A DNA stretch of 64,000 nt from positions 3,487,001-3,551,000 of the forward strand of contig JAMJFZ010002307.1 in the NCBI GenBank assembly GCA_026225945.1, read 5' to 3'. Of this stretch, positions 1 through 11,978 are shown piece after piece (the first letter of the stretch is position 1; every line of letters starts with the position of its first letter). The notes beneath the pieces are model-generated. The model was not told the origin of the DNA and ran no database searches. It worked only from the letters and a program-made list of their open reading frames with translations. The DNA is from Cricetomys ansorgei. Lineage: Eukaryota > Chordata > Mammalia > Rodentia > Nesomyidae. Both the position numbers and the translations under genes were made by a program.

Positions 1-1538
1 TGGCCCTCTATCCCTCCGGCTATGGATTAACCTCAGTGACTCCCAGGGAGGAGCTCCAAGATTGGATGCCCACTGTGCACCAGACAGGGGTTGTAGCAGA
101 CTGCAAGCCTCCATCATGAAATGAATGAGCTTGAATTACTTTTTACATTTATCTCTATGATGCTGGTGACTTTCTCCCCATGTGGTCTTTCTTGATGGTA
201 TGTGTCATGACTTCCTCCTGACAAGTAGTCTGTTTTAGAACTATTTATCCCCAAACAGCAGCTCGGCTAATTCTCTGTCTGCTGCATGCCCTGCTATATG
301 CTGCAGCATTTGACTAATAAATGCCCATGAAGAAGTCACAGCAGGACCACGCATCCTTTTCTCTCACCTCATTTCTCTTCCCTTTTAGACTCTTAACACA
401 ACTTAAAAAGATGTCTACAGATACTGAACTGAAGTGAATTGAATTTGGTGGACTTCTCATTTGCCTCCCACGTATTTTTTTTTTTTTTTAAGTCTATGCA
501 TTATCTGGAGAAATAGAATTTCCACCCTACGAATTTTAGAATACATCTGGAATTTGATGTTTTCCCATCTTTTCTTTCTTCTGATGATGTTGTGCATCCA
601 GAGAAGTTTGTGGTCATGAAGGTAATCTTTGGTGGTGTCCCTGGAGCTAAAGTTTTAAAGGCTATTAGAAGCATGCAGTTTTCTTTATTGGGCTCAGCTG
701 GGTGTTACCGTCATTTTCAAAAAATTGATATATTTGACGTAGTAGATAGGAAACAATGCATCTTTTCTTTCCCGACTTCCGATCCTTGTAACACCTCTAC
801 TTTTGCATTTAAGAAACACATCCCTCCCAATAAACAGAGTCTCACCCTCTTGGAGCAATAGATTGGATTTGTCTAAGTGTCCTGTGCACTCAACCTCACC
901 GAGGCATCAGCAGGAATATCACTTACAGACCACTGTTACCGTTACCGTCAAGAAAGAGAAGAGAAAAAAGAGATCTGAAGAAAAATAACAGGCTCTGATT
1001 CAAACTTTGCCTGGATCCTGAACGCGTGGACTCGGTTTCCTGAACCGGAGCGGTGGAGACCGCCACATAAATAACGAAGGCCACTGTGAGCCTGCAGCCA
1101 ACGCTCGCTTGATATTACACAAGGGCTGTTTTGTCTTTACAATACTAAGTCATTTATCCTTACAACATTCGATCTCTTCTAGGAATTTCAGTTGCTTTTG
1201 AACTTATAGATTCTTTCTGATTATTCACGGCAAGTGGCCTGCGCCTCCTGGTCTTTCTTTGAATTGAGACACTCCCTGGGGAGGCTGGAGGGGAAGAGAA
1301 AGGAAACACACCCGCTCCCTGCAGTCTAGTTAGTTTCCAGTGGAAAGTGAGTAACGGGAGCCTGACCTTCAACTACTAAGTGCCCCTGAGGACCTCGCAG
1401 AGGCTTTTAATTCATGCTCTGGGCTTGTCTCATAAAGGGCTTCATTAATCCCTCTGTCTTTTGCAGCCTAACTTGAAGCAACCATACTGAAAAACTCCTG
1501 GAGATGTCATAGCCATTGAATTCTATAGTTGTCAGCTG

Positions 1539-1541
<3 letters not shown>
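1..1541. other. unique non-coding sequence
   Basis: No recognisable gene or interspersed repeat. There is a T16 run at 475-490. A CpG-bearing patch at about 1015-1115 stands out from its AT-richer surroundings. A short open frame at 592-861 matches nothing I know and has no splice or codon support, so I do not call it a gene. Confidence 0.5.

Positions 1542-1591
<50 letters not shown>
1542..1591. repeat. (GT)n microsatellite
   Basis: About 25 uninterrupted GT units, expected to be length-polymorphic. It lies directly upstream of an antisense B4-type SINE, the same arrangement seen at 48.4 kb. Confidence 0.97.
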
Positions 1592-1592
<1 letters not shown>

Positions 1593-1880
1593 CATTCACA
1601 TATGTGCGCATGGGTGCAGAGGCCAGTCAACCTTGGTTGTCTTCTTTAATCTCTTCCTACTTTTCTTTTTTTTTTTTTTTTGAGACAGGGTTTCTCACTG
1701 AATTTAGAGTGCGCTAATCCAGCCCCACTGGCTGGCCAGCAAGATCCAGGGATCCTCCTGTCTCTGCCTCCCCAGCACTGGGATTATAGGTGTGCCTGGC
1801 ATTTTAACATGGGTGCTAAGGATTGAATTCACATCGGCATCTTTGCTCAGCAAGCACTTTATCCACTGAGCGGCTGCCCT
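1592..1880 (-). mobile_element. B4-type SINE, antisense
   Basis: A poly-T run (1666-1680) leads into GAGACAGGGTTTCTCACTGA. Next come the antisense B1-like part (CTGTCTCTGCCTCCCCAGCA) and an antisense tRNA-derived part ending in ATCCACTGAGC. This order is that of the rodent ID/B1 composite family B4. The copy is diverged. The 5' edge is uncertain because the 1592-1660 flank also resembles the sequence next to other B4 copies. Confidence 0.65.
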
Positions 1881-1935
1881 GGCGCTCTCTGCTACTTTAA
1901 CACTCAAATACATTCACACTGAGTTCACTGGTGGT

Positions 1936-2197
1936 TTTTTTTTTTTTTTTTGAGATGGTGATCATGTATACACAGACACATACACATACACACATACATG
2001 CTCATGCACACACATGAACACACATACACACAAACACACATACACATACATGCTCATTCACACACGTACACTCACACATACATACATGTACACACACATA
2101 CACACACATACACATGTGCACACATGCACACACACATACACACACATGCTCATACACACACTAACGCCCCTCCCCCCCCACACACACCTGTCTACAA
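1936..2197. repeat. poly-T and imperfect CA-rich repeat
   Basis: A T run at 1936-1952 precedes about 220 bases of interrupted ACACAT/CACACA units, ending in a C run at about 2170 and more CA. It translates as His/Thr repeats in two frames, which is a simple-repeat artefact. Confidence 0.9.
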
Positions 2198-3059
2198 ATC
2201 TGGTATTATTGTTTGTGGTACTATCAGTAAGTTGCAGTAATTATTCACATCACTTTGACAGGACTTCAGGATGGTAAAAGAAAAAGTGCTAATGAACCTA
2301 GGATGGTGTCATTTCTCCTCGATAAAAAAAAAATTAAAGCTAATTTCAGAGGAGGAATATGATGTTGCCTGCGTTTATAATGTCAGCCAATGGGCAGTGA
2401 GGACAAGAGTGTTCACTCCATCGTCCACATGACCAGGAAGGCCCCTTCACCCAGCTGCAGAGCGGGAACATTCTGGAAGGAGAGTTGCATTGGCGTGGAG
2501 CTTTAGAAGCAGCCATTACGTGTAGGTAGGGTCATTTATGTTTTGACAATTCTGATGGGAAGATAGTGATAGAGGAATATCGAAGCTGAGGACCAGGGCT
2601 CCACTAACAATCTATGCTCACAGTTTGTCCGTCTCAAGGGAAGTCAGTGATATTCATCAAATGTTTTCCACGTGCTTGGAAGTGGCCCTCAGATGAGACT
2701 ATAAAAGGACACGCCCGAGTCTTTCATGGGGTGCCTTTCTTAGGGGACAAGAGACTCTGACAGCTGTTCCATGTGTCCCACACAGTTATCACCTGGAAAC
2801 TGCACCAGGCTTCCCTACGTATTTTAAGGCAACCTGCTTTGCAACAGGACACGTGTACATGGATTCTCTTAGATTTGAGAACCTTGTGATGGTGAGTTCA
2901 CTTCAAGGTGCACAGAATGGTACTCCACGGACAAAAGTTAATCCAGAGTGAAACATGCATAAACCTAGAACCTCAAACTACAACAACAAAAATAATAATA
3001 TTGAAGGGAGCTGGAGAATTCAAATGAATTTGAAAAAGAGTGAGACCACTTCTCAGGAA
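2198..3059. other. unique non-coding sequence
   Basis: I see no gene, SINE or microsatellite. A short AAC/AAT-rich patch lies near 2980-3000. Confidence 0.4.
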
Positions 3060-3250
3060 AATAAGCAGATCCTTGGTATAATGACCCAGTTATCCCACGT
3101 CTGGGTTTTCATGGGGGAGAACTAGAAGCCCATGGTCATCATCAAGTCGTTCATGGCACCTGTGTTCATAATGACCAGAAACAGGGAAGAGTCAGCGGAG
3201 TGGATCGACAGGATACGTTTATCCAGTGAGATATTGCTCAGGGACAAGAG
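3060..3250 (+). mobile_element. degenerate LINE-1 fragment
   Basis: The run through a 'tata..acccagttatccca', then 'tgttcataatgaccagaa' and 'agatattgctcagg' follows the order of motifs at the end of LINE-1 ORF2 (a Leu-Leu-Gly-Ile-type segment, then the segment before the stop). It is very diverged, with many indels and no open frame. Confidence 0.35.
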
Positions 3251-3257
3251 GCAGAGC

Positions 3258-3440
3258 TGCTGAAACGGCTCAGTCAATAAATGCCCTAGCCACACGTGGT
3301 GGCATGAGTTCAATCCCACGGACTCCTGTGCAGGGGGAGAGAACCGACACCCTCCACACACGTGCCCACTCACATACACAGACGCGCGCGCGCGCGCGCG
3401 CGCGCGCACACACACACACACACACAGTGAATAAGTGTAA
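3258..3440 (+). mobile_element. RSINE1 SINE
   Basis: A tRNA-derived head (GGCTCAGTCAATAAATGC, then GTTCAATCCC as B box) is followed by GGGGGAGAGAACCGACACCC and a CA-rich tail that ends in ATAAGTGTAA. This is the layout of rodent RSINE1. The tail has been expanded into the CG/CA tract listed separately. Confidence 0.65.
3383..3426. repeat. (CG)12(CA)10 alternating tract
   Basis: Twelve uninterrupted CG units run straight into ten CA units, a 44-bp pure alternating pyrimidine-purine stretch inside the RSINE1 tail. Such DNA is the classical Z-DNA former. Pure CpG runs of this length are uncommon in methylated mammalian DNA because 5-methylcytosine deaminates. Confidence 0.97.
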
Positions 3441-3450
3441 CAAAGAATGT

Positions 3451-3645
3451 TGGGGCTGGCGATATGACTCCGCACATAAGGATTCCTGCTGAGAGCCTCA
3501 TAACCTGAAACTGATTCACAGGACCCCGTGGTGGGAGAAGAGAACCAACTCTTGAAAGTTGTCCTCTCAACTCCATATGTGCGGGCACACGCATGCATGC
3601 ATACCCTCATACACACATACAACAAATGAATGCAGTAAAATAGTA
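3451..3645 (+). mobile_element. second RSINE1 SINE
   Basis: GGGGCTGGCGATATGACTCC, then ACAGGACCCCGTGGTGGGAG, GAGAACCAACTCTTGAAAGT and TGTCCTCTCAACTCC, ending in a CA/GCATGCA tail and an AT-rich end. These are the RSINE1 blocks in order. It lies directly behind the previous copy in the same orientation, so the two are a tandem pair of insertions. Confidence 0.7.
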
Positions 3646-4992
3646 ACTTTTTAAAAAACCATTGAGGTAGGAGTCCGTTCATGGTAAGTCGTCAGTAAAC
3701 GGGCCCACGGTGGAACCAGACAATTGCTCACGTGTGCTGCAGTAGGAGTGGACGTTAAGGTCAAAAGGGAGCATTAAAAGCACTGCTGCCAGGAGCACCA
3801 AGGATGAGAGACAAAGACTCCTGAAGGTAGATACAGAGAGCCAAGCAGACCTGACAGGAGACAGACCAGCTCTAAGATGCAAGGCCAGTCTGAGCTGACT
3901 GGCTCCCTTGAGGCCTTTTCCCTGTAAGAAACACATCCTAGGTACTGTTGCTTATTACACGTTCCTGCTTTTCATATGTTGCTTCTCATAAAGCTAATTA
4001 GAATGGAATGAGCTTTTCATAAGGACCGCTTCTAAGGAGCCTGTCACATTTCAGGAGACAGACCCTGGACCATCCCACAGATGAGCACCGAGAACACGAC
4101 CACCCCTTCACGGTGGCTGTGAGAACAAGGGGAGCTTAGCATAACTAATTGCACTCCACACACCTGCAAGGTCAGAGGTAGAAACGCCAGCCTGTAACTA
4201 ATGGCTGGCAGATAATTGGGGTTTCCAGCCAGCAAAGCCAAGTCAGAGTTTGACGGGGAGGGAAAGGCTTCGCCTCTCCTTAACTGTGTGGGCGGTGCAT
4301 GCTAAGCAAGGGGCATCTCTCTGGTTGGGCCCAGGGCACGCATGGGCCTGTGGGCCCTCCGTTGGCTTGGCCAATGATAATCTGGAGAATTATCCAGTCT
4401 TGACAAGAGATTACTCAGCCCACACCATGTTTAAAACCCTAAATAAAGGAAGTTCAGTGACTTTTTTTCCCTCTAGACAATCTTTCTCAACTCTTGGAAA
4501 ATTCTAATATTTTTCCTTAATTTTTCACTTTCCCATAATAATCCTTACTAAACCTGCATCCACTTTGGTTGCTCCCACGAGTCAACACCAGTCTCTGATG
4601 ACTGTGAGTGTCCAGCATCTTAGGCCATGCCCAGATGGGCCATGAAAGGTTCTGTTGTTCTCAAACCTTCAGTACTGATATATGAACGATGAGTTTAAAA
4701 ATACCAAACATGAGCTGGGCGGTGACCAAACACGAAAGCCCAGGCTGTAGGACAAGCACACTGACCAACATGTAAAAAAGACAAACTGTGGTGAAGGGAA
4801 GGCAAGGCAAGGCAGCACCCAGGCCAGGATGGAGAGAGCGTGGCTTGCAGAGGTGGGGTTGGTGGGGTGGGGTGGGGGGAAGCGCTTTAGGTAGATGCAA
4901 GACATGTATTTCATTCAGTGCCTCAGATTCATCAAAGGACACACATAAAATAAAATCTTTATTTTTCTTAAATTTAAAGGTTTAAAACGTAA
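3646..4992. other. unique non-coding sequence
   Basis: I recognise no gene or interspersed repeat. A G-rich patch (repeated GGTGGGG) at about 4853-4880 is the only compositional feature. Confidence 0.4.
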
Positions 4993-5180
4993 AGAGGCCG
5001 AGGAGATAGCTTAGTCAGTAAAATGCTTGCCCCAAAACCACAAGCACCCACATGAAAAGCCAGGCGTTGTAGCCTGCGTTTGGAGTCCTATGCTGAGGAG
5101 GTGGGTCTGTGGAACTCTGGCCCATCAGCCCAGCCTAGTCCAGGAACATAGGTCTCAGTGCTAGTGGCCCTGTCTCACGA
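4993..5180 (+). mobile_element. B4 SINE
   Basis: GAGGAGATAGCTTAGTCAGT and ATGCTTGCC form the tRNA-like head. CACCCACATGAAAAGCCAGG leads into the B1-like half, and GTGGCCCTGTCTCACGAAG closes it. The order of parts is that of B4 in sense orientation. It is diverged. Confidence 0.65.
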
Positions 5181-5375
5181 AGACAAGTCGTTAAGAGCAC
5201 TTTTTGCTCTCCGGAGGATGTGAGCTCAGTACCCAGCACCCACATTAGGTAGCTCACCACCACCTTTAGCTCTAGCACCAGGGGGTCCAGAGTCCTCTTC
5301 CAACCTATGTGGGTGCTGCGTGTGCGCACATTCCATACGTGTAATTTAAAATAAAGATAAAATCTTAAAGACAAC
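5181..5375 (+). mobile_element. B3 SINE
   Basis: GTTAAGAGCACTTTTTGCTC, then GAGCTCAGTACCCAGCACCC, TAGCTCTAGCACCAGGGGGT and an A-rich end (AATAAAGATAAAATC). This fits rodent B3 with the first few bases lost. It abuts the 3' end of the preceding B4. Confidence 0.65.
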
Positions 5376-8139
5376 GGGGCAGATGTCTCCTTAGAAATGA
5401 TACCTCTCACTAAATGGGCGAGTCGAAAGGAGACTGAATGAAGATCAACATTCTTTACCATTCCCAAAGGACCTTGGTGTTCAGCTGCACTCACACCCAG
5501 GACAGGGATTCCTGAAGGACATTTAATCAACCTTTCCGGCTCCATTTCACCGGGCTGCGATAGTAAAACCGAAACCCCCATTCATGTTGTGTGACAATAT
5601 TTCAAGACAGAGCTGAGCTGGAAAAGTTGAGCGAACACAGGACAGAAAAGTAACTCCCTAAGTGAAGTTTTCATATAAAAGTTCCGCTGCGGTACCTGCG
5701 TGTGCGGAGAATGTCTGAACGCTCTTGCAGATCCGCCACTAATCAACGCTGGCCAGTGGCGGTGGTTAGAGCATCAGAAACACACGGGTTATTAAGTGCC
5801 TGCTGGAAACACCTCTCTGTGCTTGTCATTAGGAAAGAAAGAAACAATAGGGGGAGTGTTAAATGGTGGAAATGTTACAGGGGAAGCTTGTGCTGTCCCG
5901 GCTATGGTACTGAAATGACTTCAAGGGATTGGCTTGTACTCAAACAGGAAATCGACCCAGTCAACATTGGACTTGAGATAATGAAGCGATAAAAGGACCA
6001 GGGTGTGGAGTGACTGGGAAGAGGCTGTGCGAGTTCTGGGGCCTGCTCCAAGGCTGTTCCTGAAGACTGTTTTTAATTAAACCTCTCCATCCAGTGCTCA
6101 CAAAACCTAGATACAATACTGAATTAGTGCCAGCGGGAACAGGTATAATATAAAAAAAAGCAACAGGAACAAATGAGGCCTGCAAAACCTCCTCCATCTT
6201 GCCCAGGCCAAGTCTTAGCCCTCTTTTCTTTATTGATGGTCTTATTTCAGGCCGTAACAAGACAATTAAGAAAACAAACCCATTGTGGAAACAGATGAAG
6301 GACCCGACTGAAAGAAAGGAAAAGAAACAGAAAAACACCAAAAAGTGCCACCAAAGAGTGAGCCTGGCAATTTCTCCAGCCCCTGCCCCTGCACAACCAG
6401 ATCTCTCTCTCCACCGGACTGCAACTGCGGCTGAGCTTTAGCTGTAGGACCCCATTGTGAGAACTTGACTTCCAGAGTCAAAGCTTGGTAACAGGACCCA
6501 CAACCGAGCCTTGTGAAGCATCTAGAGAACGGTACAGATGAGCCAGAGTTGCACATCAACGGAGAGTTAAACCAACCCACTGGGAGCTCAGAATGGAGTT
6601 AGTTAGAACGTACCACAAGCTGCTGCAGGCTAGCAAGGTCACTGATGCCCGTGAAGAGTTAATGCTTAGAGTGATTAAAATTAAGGCATTGGGTGTGCTA
6701 ATATTCCTACCAACCTTCACGCTGGGCAGAAAGGCAGAACATTCTAGACTGTTTGAAATAGTGTTGGCAAAGGGGCTGAATCCAAAATGAGCGGCCATGG
6801 TTTAGTTAGTCCTCATTGGTTATGACTCACGTGGGCGAGAAGTTCTTTTTCTACCTTCATGCCCATCCAAAAGCGACTTCTGCTCTATTTTTGAAGTGGA
6901 CATACAATCCCATGAGAAAACACAAGCAACCGCTAAATCCAATGATCTGGGAATGGTGACTACACCCCATAGGTCCTGACTGAGCGGGGACATTATCAAC
7001 ACTTCTGAAAAGATGTATGATCCCTTGAAGGGAGGGATAAGACAGAGAAAGGAGATGTAAATTTTCTATGTTGTCGTTTGACAACCCCATGTTCTGGTAG
7101 TGATTTTCCACCCGTAGTCTATCTTCAATGCTTTAAATAGCGCCCGGGTTAAAAATATCTGCGGTAATAAAATAAGAAACAGGCAGCTAGCAAATTAGGA
7201 AGTAGGTGATGCTAATTAAAACTAATTCTAGAGGCTGTGGAGGGTGCAGCCCTGGAAGACTTTTAAAAGAAATGCCGCTGTCTCAGCCTTTCTCAGACAT
7301 TTTCAGAGTTTACTCCGAGAGTCATTTCAACAGCACCTTCACACACTTAAGCTCAAACAGCGCAGCGATGATCGTGTTGGTGTCTGGTGGGCCTGTGTGT
7401 GAGCCAGCAGTGTGCAAAGCCCATCTCCTCCTGTGGCCGCTGACAGCCCCACTCAAGCACTCCCCTAAAATGTATGGTGGCCACAGAGGAGAAGACCGAA
7501 GGCTTCATGACCTAGTGGTGAACCCAGATGTGTGGCCCCAAAGCACCATGCTTCAGAGGGTACCACACCAGAGGACAGGCAGGCAGAGAAAAGCAAACCA
7601 GGTCCTTCTGCTTTAGGTTACTTATGGCTGATAAAGACCAACAGTTTCTGGTTGGTATAGTTGTATTTCCGACTTCTAGACCAAAGAGCGGACCATCTTT
7701 GGTTTCATTCATTCATTCTTCTTTCACTTACTTGCTTAGTGTGTGTTCTAATGAAAAGGAGAAGGACCTCCAATGCTGAGAGCTCCATTAGCCTTGGGTC
7801 CCTCCAGATGGCTGATCTGTAGGCACAAGCGCCAAGGACATTCAAGCTCGTAAAGCTGCCAGGTGTTTTTAAAGTCCTGATTGTAATACCCTAAGACCAC
7901 TCAGTGCATAGATTCTCCCCCGAGTGTTTGTTAGTGTGGGCTAACTTTCCTGTCTCTTCTCAAGGTCCTTCCCCATGTGTTATTCCTCCACATTGAATCC
8001 CCCCATCTTTCTCCTTTCGAGTGTTTTGATATTTGTTGTATGTGTTAGCTTTTATGTTCTGCTTTACTGTTATCTGTTTTTATATTTTAGGCTCTTTAAG
8101 AAAAGGTTTGCTTACTTGTTCATTTATTTTGTTTTGTTT
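5376..8139. other. long unique non-coding stretch
   Basis: This 2.8-kb block has no SINE that I recognise, which is unusual against its surroundings. The part at about 7120-7230 is AT-rich, keeps CpGs (AGCGCCCGGG, CTGCGG) and has several TAAT cores. At about 6220-6250 a pyrimidine run ending in TTTCAG could act as a splice acceptor, but the frame behind it is not recognisable. Confidence 0.4.
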
Positions 8140-8265
8140 TGAGACAGGGGTTCTATATATAGCTCTGGCCATCCTGGAACTCACTGTGTAGCCCAGGCTG
8201 ACCTAGAAAACTCACAGCATTCCTTCTGTCTTAGGCTCCCATGACATGAGCCACTGTGCCTAACT
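8140..8265 (-). mobile_element. B1 SINE, antisense
   Basis: TTTTGAGACAGGGGTTCTAT, then CCTGGAACTCACTGTGTAGC and CCCAGGCTGACCT, ending near GAGCCACTGTGCC. This is a diverged B1 read in reverse. Confidence 0.85.
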
Positions 8266-8451
8266 TTTTAGAACAAATTTACAATGTAGGCAACTACATT
8301 TTCTCTTTAAATATATATTTATGCACTTTGTTATTTATTGCTGCAACAAGGTCTTGACTGGGGGGCATCAACATAAATAAAAACCTTCCTCAGGTGTCAT
8401 CAGGACCAGAGTTTAAACATGGACCACTTTCTCTTCTTTCCTTTCTTTCTT

Positions 8452-8592
8452 TTCTTGAGACAGAGTTTCTCTAAATAGCTCCAGAGGTCCTGGAACTCAC
8501 TATGTAGACCAAGCTGGTCTCAAACTTGCAGAGATTCACTTGCCTCTGCCTCCTGAGTGCTGGGCTTAAGGGTGTGCACCACCATGCGTGTC
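8452..8592 (-). mobile_element. B1 SINE, antisense
   Basis: CTTGAGACAGAGTTTCTCT, CCTGGAACTCACTATGTAGA and CTCTGCCTCCTGAGTGCTGG are the antisense B1 blocks in order, ending at GCACCACCATGCGTG. It is one of the better preserved SINEs in the window. Confidence 0.9.
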
Positions 8593-9337
8593 CTAAACAT
8601 GAACCACTCTCACAGGTGAGCCCCATGCTAGGGGAGATCACGTGTAATCTGACCAAGTGGTTCAATAGAGAGGAGAGTGTTCATATACATATGCATACAT
8701 GTGCACATGTACTCACACCAACACATGTGTGTGCACAGCCACTCGCACAGGACTCTCTTCTTAATGTTTAATTCAAACCAAGTTGTGATATTGATGGCCC
8801 CAGTTTTAAGATCTGGTCTCTCTGGCACATGGAGCCTTCTAAGATCCTTGGAGCCACCACTAACCCTATGCTCACCCCAGACCAGCAATGCTCAAGTTGC
8901 AAATTATGAAGAGAGTCCTTAAGAGTTCACAAATGGCTTAGGCCCACATATCGATACTGAGCTCCTTCGAGTCCCTACACGGGAGTTTATGTTTGCCCAA
9001 TGTCATTTCTTTTTATCCAACCTTGGCTAAGTAGTAGGATTGGGGTGCATCAACCAAAATGTGAACCACTCCCCAAACCAGCCAGTCTCACATCTGGATG
9101 ACTGTGTGATATGGTTTATTTAAAGTGTTAAGTTATAGACCTTGTTCTCAACATTCTCCTGCAGTATGAAATTCATCAGTTATAATTCCTTCCATCAATG
9201 GACATGCCACTTGTATACATGACTTTATTTATCTATGCAGTATTTATGTAGTATTGAGGATTGAAACCCAAAACCTTGCACATTGAAGACAAATGCTCCA
9301 CCACTGAACTATAGTCTTAAAGTGTTAAGCCGGCTAA
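8593..9337. other. unique non-coding sequence
   Basis: Imperfect TG/CA-rich words lie at 8680-8735. The rest shows no gene or recognisable repeat. Confidence 0.4.
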
Positions 9338-9510
9338 TTTATGTGTGTGTGTGTGTGTGTGTGTGTGCATATTTGTATGCATATGATGCACATGTGTGTA
9401 TACATGCATGTGAGGCCAGAGGTTAGCACTGGTGTTTTCTTCAGTCACATTATGTATTGAGGCAGGGTATCTCACTTGAACTCAGAGCTTATAGATTCAG
9501 CTACTCTAGT
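9338..9510 (-). mobile_element. (TG)n tract with B4-type antisense relic
   Basis: A (TG)n run at about 9342-9367 is followed by GTGAGGCCAGAGGTTAGCA and then GAGGCAGGGTATCTCACTTGA. This is the TG-tract/B4-antisense arrangement also found at 1.6, 48.4 and 58.8 kb. Only the first part of the SINE is recognisable. Confidence 0.4.
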
Positions 9511-10627
9511 GAATCAAAGTGATCTGGGGAATCCCAAACCCTTAGAGTAAATGAGCTGGCTAGTCATCATCCTTTCCTTATTCGTACACTCACTTCTTAG
9601 TGCCATACCCGGGACTTACAGAGGGCCTGTCAGCATGCCTCACATTCTCCCCAGAGATGAGAATTGAGGGAGGCCCTGAGTAGCTCTCCCTAGCTGGCAG
9701 AGGACAGGATGCTGATGCACTGATGTGGCCCAGAGCTGGAAGCCACATACAAAGAAAAAGGGAAAGAGTTTTGCCAGTGCCAGCTCTGGTGTTTCACAGC
9801 TTTGCCTAAAACTGGCACTGATGGTACCCACAGGTGTCTGGCTTCAACCACAGCTTGTGGTCCTGTGCAAAAGCTGCTTTGAAAAGGGGAAGTGGAGTCT
9901 GGAAACTCAGGATTGCCTAGAGCCCATGCATTGGCTGAGCATAAATTTCACTTAGTGTTTGAAAAAGCACCATGCAGGGAATGCTTTCGTGGCAGGAGCC
10001 TGTGTCTCCCCAACACTGTAAAACAGCAAGATGCACATGACCAACAAACCCCAAACTGAACTCTTCATCTTCCCATCAAGGCCTACTTTATAAACAGTAC
10101 CAGATGCAAGGCTGGGAAGCTCAGCACCCCTTTGACTTTACACCCAGGTCCTTCTCACGTCCCACATTACATGGCTGGCCAGACCGCATTTCTTCTATCC
10201 TTTAAGAACTTTCCCTTCTCCTAAGTCTCACACCATCTGAGCTCATATATTAACAACATATCCCTTCCTTCCACCTTCTCTATCATCCTAAAAATCATCC
10301 CCATAGATAGTGTCGTTCTGATCATGATGCTCACGTGTAATGCAGAGACTCCAACAGCGCAGCCTCAGACCATCAGTTTTGCCCTGTGTGTGGCAGATTG
10401 TTGACCTCACTGTGTCCCACATGAAGTCTGAATGCTGTCCCTTGCTGCTGACTTTGCACTCCGCCTCTTACTGCTGCCTCATTTGTAGGCACTCGTTTTA
10501 AGGCTTGCTTCAGTGCAAATGGCTCACCCACTTCCCTTAGTCATGCTCCATCCTCTGCTTCCATATATCTGTACAAAACGTCTCTATCTGCACACAGACC
10601 TGGGGTTCAGCCCTGATATTGTTCCTC
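9511..10627. other. unique non-coding sequence
   Basis: I see no recognisable gene or repeat. Open frames at 9640-9955 are short and match nothing I know. Confidence 0.4.
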
Positions 10628-10740
10628 AACCTTCTTGGAGCTTCTCTGAGGCTAACTTCCTAGTTTAATATGGAGATTTACAGTATCGAACTCCCCATCT
10701 CTATAGGGCTATTTTGAGGACCAAGGAACTGGTGTTTGTG
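10628..10740 (-). mobile_element. MIR-like SINE remnant, antisense
   Basis: The run from 'ttggagcttctctgaggctaa' to 'ggctattttgaggaccaagg' follows the antisense MIR core (tail toward the CTCATCTGTAAAATGGGGA-type segment). It is very diverged, as expected for a mammal-wide repeat in a rodent. Confidence 0.4.
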
Positions 10741-10774
10741 GCCACTTTGCTTTCAGAAATTCTAAGACAGAAGC

Positions 10775-10935
10775 AGGGTGCACAGGCAAAGCCATGCACC
10801 ACATAATCTTAGCACTGGGGAGGCTGACACAGGAGGATTCCTGTGAGTTCAAGACCAGCAGGGACATAGCAAGTACCAGGTAAGCCCAAATTACGGAATG
10901 AAATCTTCTCTCAACAAACCAACCCAAACCAAACC
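10775..10935 (+). mobile_element. B1 SINE, diverged
   Basis: AGCCATGCACCACATAATCT, TTAGCACTGGGGAGGCTGAC, then GAGTTCAAGACCAGC and a tail of CAAACCAACCCAAACC. This is an old B1 in sense orientation with several internal changes. Confidence 0.75.
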
Positions 10936-11876
10936 AATGGTGGAAGTAAATGTATTTTATGAGCTGAGAAACATTGGTAGCAATGTATAATAATGCTATT
11001 TATGCTTGTTATTCAGTCTTCTACTTCATGCAGTCTTATCATTCTTACCAACTACATCTTAAGGGCTCTTAAGATATACATGATTTGGGGATGTCTTTAC
11101 AGCAAGTTCTCTCTTGAAATCTGATAAAGGTTTTCATTGCTTTTCAGATTTATGTGTCTATTACAATTTACATGGGAGTCAATTGACAATTTTACTTCTC
11201 ATAAAAGTGTTTTAAAATCTACCCCTCTATGTTTGTCTATTGACTATAAGTGAAATAATATGTTTTTCTATTGAATATAAGTGAAAATAATTAGCATCAC
11301 ATGAAGAGTTACTATGGAAAGAAGATAAGCCTTGATTTTATAAGCCACCTCAGGATATGTATAGATTTACCCTGCTTTCCTATACTTCAACATATATTTA
11401 AAGACTTATTTTTAAATATATGTAATCTGACACAAATGCTAGGCATGAATTCAGGTATTCTGAAAAACAGTTCAAACTCTTAATTTTTATGCCAACTCCA
11501 GCATCTTACATGGGCCAATCAAATCTCACCTGACAAAGGGGACATTATCAAGGCTATTCAGAGCCATCTTCAGCACCCTTTAATATGTTTGCCACATGGC
11601 CACCGAGGACTCCACCCCCGCCTCAGTAGTAAGTGGAATAGACAAGATAATGAAGGACACCCATGGGATTCTGGCAACGAAAACTTGGCTTTTAAATTTA
11701 AGACAGGGAAAGTAAAAGTAGTTTATACTTGAATGGGTGTTTGTTTATTCTACTTATCTGAAGTTAGAGTCAACCATCATGTGAGTTAAATGACCTTAAA
11801 TCTCTATAGTTGAGCAGAAGTTAATGGACCATTTGCTGATAGATGGATCCCAGAGAAAAAGGCAGCTCCCTAGTTG
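10936..11876. other. unique AT-rich non-coding sequence
   Basis: No recognised repeat or gene. Composition is AT-rich throughout 10960-11480. Confidence 0.4.
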
Positions 11877-11922
<46 letters not shown>

Positions 11923-11943
11923 CTATGCTCACGCGCATGCTTG

Positions 11944-11976
<33 letters not shown>
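11877..11976. repeat. (GT)n-spacer-(AC)n inverted repeat
   Basis: GT units fill 11877-11922, interrupted once by ATAT. A 24-base spacer containing ACGCGCATGC follows, then about 15 AC units at 11947-11976. The two arms are complementary, so one strand can fold into a hairpin with about 20-30 paired bases. Confidence 0.9.

Positions 11977-11978
<2 letters not shown>

Noticed and set aside
592..861. 89-residue frame near the left end, considered as a processed pseudogene
   Set aside because: I recognise no parent protein, and there is no poly-A or duplication to support retroposition.
6199..6441. Possible exon after a pyrimidine run ending in TTTCAG at about 6250
   Set aside because: The acceptor looks fair, but the Lys-rich frame is unrecognised and no matching donor or neighbouring exon was found.
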